From contig JAMCQY010000021.1 in the NCBI GenBank assembly GCA_023381945.1, positions 1-9,151 of the forward strand: a stretch of DNA of 9,151 nt, read 5' to 3'. Positions 7,391 through 9,151 of this stretch are shown here, piece after piece. Every line of letters begins with the position of its first letter. Positions within the stretch are counted from its first letter, which is position 1. The notes beneath the pieces were generated by a model, which saw nothing but the letters and a program-made list of their open reading frames with translations, was not told the origin of the DNA and ran no database searches. Both the position numbers and the translations under genes were made by a program. The stretch comes from Deltaproteobacteria bacterium (GTDB lineage Bacteria; Desulfobacterota; Desulfobaccia; Desulfobaccales; 0-14-0-80-60-11).

Positions 7391-9151
7391 TCAAAAGGGG
7401 CGGACACCTGGGTCCGCCCCTACGCCCTCGCCCCCAGCCGCCAGCCCCTCTTTCAATTGTTCGGCGACTTTCTGATTAAAACCAGGAATACCTGCCAGTT
7501 CCTCCACCGTCGCCGCTTTCAAGGCCGCGATATTCGGGAAGCGCTGCAACAACCTCCTGCGCCTAACCTTCCCGATGCCGGGTATGCGGTCCAGGACCGA
7601 TTCCACCATTTCCTTCCGGGCGCGTTGACGGTGATAGGTAATGGCGAAGCGGTGGGCCTCGTCCCGCAGCCTGAGCAGCAGCATCCAGCCCGGCGAGTTG
7701 GCCGGCAAAAACCGCGGGTTCTTGCGCCCCGGCAGGAAAAGCCGGTCCCGCACCTCCTTCCCCAGTTGCCTTCCGGCCTTGGCCAGACCCACCACCATTT
7801 GATCGCTCAAGCCCAGCTCTTTCAAGGCCTCCAGGACTACATTCAACTGTCCCCGGCCGCCGTCCACCACCAGCAGGTCCGGCCTGACCTGCCCTTCTTT
7901 GCCGTAATGCCGCAACACCACCTCCCGCAGCATGGCATAATCGTCCTGGCCGGCCACCCCTTTGATGCGGAAGCGCCGGTAGCCGGATTTGTCCGGGAGG
8001 CCGTTGCTGAAGGCCACCAGCGACCCCACCGGCTGCTCGCCCTGCAGGGTGGAAATATCGAGGCATTCCAGGCGGCTGGGCGGTTTGGGCAAATTTAGCC
8101 TTTCTTCCAGGTCGTTAAGGGCCGCGGCCGGTTCCGGCGGCGTCCGGCGGCGCTTTATGGCCTCCCGGGCGTTCTCAGACGCCAGGCTTAACAGCCTGGC
8201 GCGTTCGCCTGCATGCGGCACCAACAGACGCACCGGCGTCCCTTTCTCTTCGCTGAGCAACACTTCCAGCAAACGCTGATCGGGAATCTCCAAAGGGAGC
8301 AGCATCTCGTCAGGCAAGGGGCGGCCCTCGGCATAGTATTGCTTGACAAAGGCCCCCAGCAAGTCGCCGTCAGGCGGCAACTCCTGGAAGAAATATTCCC
8401 GGCTGCCGCTGACCAGGCCGCCCCGGACCACCAGCACCATGATCAGGGCCTGGCCGTTCTCCTGGGCCAGACCCAGGACGTCCTGATCCTTGAAGCTGGG
8501 CCGGGCCATATCCTGGCGTTCCAGGGTCTTGATGATGGCCCGGATGCGGTCCCTGAGGGTCCCGGCCCGCTCGTACTCCATATTCACCGCAGCCTGCTCC
8601 ATGTCCGCCTTGAGCTTTTTCAGCAAAGGCCGGCTCCTGCCTTTGAGGAACATGACCGCTTCCTGTACTGCCTGGCCGTAATCCGCGGAGCTCACCATGC
8701 CGGCGCAGGGTCCCAGGCAGTGTTGCATCTGGAACTCCAGGCACGGCCGGGAGCGGGGCGCCAGGCGGCGTTCCCGGCAGGTGCGCACCTGGAAGACCTC
8801 CTTCATCACCTTGAGAGTTTCCCGGGCCGCGCCGGCCACGGTAAAAGGCCCGAAATACAAGGCCCCATCAGGACTAAACCGCCGCACGAACCTCAGGGCC
8901 GGGAACTCTTCCTGCAAATCGAGACGCAGACACAGATAATTCTTGTCGTCCCGGAGCATGATGTTATAGCGGGGACGGTGCTCCTTGATGAGATTACGCT
9001 CCAGGATCAGGGCCTCCCGGCCGCCGGCGGTAATGAGAAAGTCCACCTTCGCCATCTTCTTCAACATCAGGGCGGTCTTGGGGTCGTGCCGGTTCGGCGT
9101 CTTAAGATAAGAGCCCACGCGGTTCCTCAAATTGACCGCTTTACCAACATA
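7391..9151 (-). CDS. uvrC: UvrABC system protein C, excinuclease subunit (5' end cut by window edge)
   Basis: UvrC makes both incisions around a lesion marked by UvrAB in nucleotide excision repair. The frame is open to the window edge and starts YVGKAVNLRNRVGSYL, the second half of the GIY-YIG nuclease motif, so only about 20-25 N-terminal residues are missing. Visible residues number 586. The 3'-incision domain has the metal-ligand Glu in LILERNLIK (about 48-56). Four cysteines at about 125, 137, 145 and 149 (RPCLEF...HCLGPC) match the Fe-S/cysteine cluster of UvrC. A UVR helix pair that binds UvrB lies at about 177-212. The RNase H-like 5'-incision domain has ECLDIS (D365), GQDDYAM (D404), VVDGGRGQLN (D430) and DEAHRFAITYHR (H500). 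Two helix-hairpin-helix motifs (PGIGKVRRRRLL, IPGFNQKVAEQL) end the protein. The last 11 residues (GVGADPGVRPF) come from a palindromic repeat. A TTG at 9130-9128 is internal, not the start. Confidence 0.97.
   Translation of the reverse strand, partial: YVGKAVNLRNRVGSYLKTPNRHDPKTALMLKKMAKVDFLITAGGREALILERNLIKEHRPRYNIMLRDDKNYLCLRLDLQEEFPALRFVRRFSPDGALYFGPFTVAGAARETLKVMKEVFQVRTCRERRLAPRSRPCLEFQMQHCLGPCAGMVSSADYGQAVQEAVMFLKGRSRPLLKKLKADMEQAAVNMEYERAGTLRDRIRAIIKTLERQDMARPSFKDQDVLGLAQENGQALIMVLVVRGGLVSGSREYFFQELPPDGDLLGAFVKQYYAEGRPLPDEMLLPLEIPDQRLLEVLLSEEKGTPVRLLVPHAGERARLLSLASENAREAIKRRRTPPEPAAALNDLEERLNLPKPPSRLECLDISTLQGEQPVGSLVAFSNGLPDKSGYRRFRIKGVAGQDDYAMLREVVLRHYGKEGQVRPDLLVVDGGRGQLNVVLEALKELGLSDQMVVGLAKAGRQLGKEVRDRLFLPGRKNPRFLPANSPGWMLLLRLRDEAHRFAITYHRQRARKEMVESVLDRIPGIGKVRRRRLLQRFPNIAALKAATVEELAGIPGFNQKVAEQLKEGLAAGGEGVGADPGVRPF
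7394..7420 (-). terminator. Palindromic repeat acting as probable uvrC terminator, overlapping its last codons
   Basis: On the - strand GGGGCGGAC (7420-7412) and GTCCGCCCC (7405-7397) form a perfect 9-bp GC-rich stem with a 6-nt loop, followed by TTTT (7396-7393), as in an intrinsic terminator. With the adjoining GTA (7423-7421) the sequence begins GTAGGGGCGGAC, the same style as the repeat at 4132-4158. The hairpin lies inside the uvrC reading frame, and the TGA stop (7393-7391) begins in the T-run. The T-run is short, so termination strength is uncertain. Confidence 0.6.

Noticed and set aside
7334..8098. 254-codon open frame on the + strand opposite uvrC
   Set aside because: It is antisense to a clear uvrC reading frame, and its product is rich in Pro, Gln and His with no recognisable domain, as expected from a GC-rich shadow frame.
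9128..9130. TTG at 9130-9128 as the uvrC start
   Set aside because: The same frame continues upstream with YVGKAVN, part of the GIY-YIG motif, so the gene extends beyond the window.

Overview
The window (9151 bp, GC-rich outside the gaps) is a bacterial chromosomal segment dominated by housekeeping genes. The core is a translation and cell-envelope cluster on the + strand, rpsB-tsf-pyrH-frr-uppS (ribosomal protein S2, EF-Ts, UMP kinase, ribosome recycling factor, undecaprenyl diphosphate synthase). This gene order is conserved across many bacteria. The protein sequences, GC content and dispersed palindromes of the 'GTAGGGGCG...CGCCCCTAC' kind would suit a Desulfobacterota (deltaproteobacterial) organism. 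That placement is inference from memory, and no marker here settles it.

Layout. Left edge: the first 32 codons of a YggT-family membrane protein on the - strand, with a strong sigma70-type promoter. Next comes a divergent gap. Positions 265-3083 hold two + strand genes 8 nt apart: an MFS exporter of the MFS_3/EntS-like type and a polytopic GT-C-like membrane protein of unknown substrate. A 189-nt gap carries a good promoter and a structured GC-rich leader for rpsB. The cluster rpsB (272 aa), tsf (GTG start, 285 aa), pyrH (240 or 246 aa), frr (185 aa) and uppS (TTG start, 256 aa) fills 3273-7224. The right end is uvrC on the - strand, convergent with uppS, its 5' end cut off by the window edge (586 codons visible).

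How the genes work together. S2, EF-Ts and RRF serve initiation, elongation and recycling in translation. PyrH makes UDP for UTP/CTP synthesis, and UppS makes the C55 lipid carrier for peptidoglycan and other surface glycans. The GT-C-like protein could use a polyprenyl-linked sugar donor, but nothing here ties it to a pathway. UvrC is the dual-incision nuclease of nucleotide excision repair. The cdsA-dxr-rseP genes that often follow uppS are absent, because convergent uvrC takes that place.

Most of the unusual signal lies between genes. The tsf-pyrH gap holds a 25-bp imperfect inverted repeat built from 7-bp units that ends two bases before the first possible pyrH ATG. The uppS-uvrC gap holds three different palindromes in about 165 bp, and the last of them supplies the final codons and the probable terminator of uvrC. 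A related palindrome lies between rpsB and tsf. I found no phage, transposase, CRISPR, toxin-antitoxin or defence system, and no evidence for an undescribed multi-gene system. The most notable items are the repeats and the uncharacterised membrane protein.
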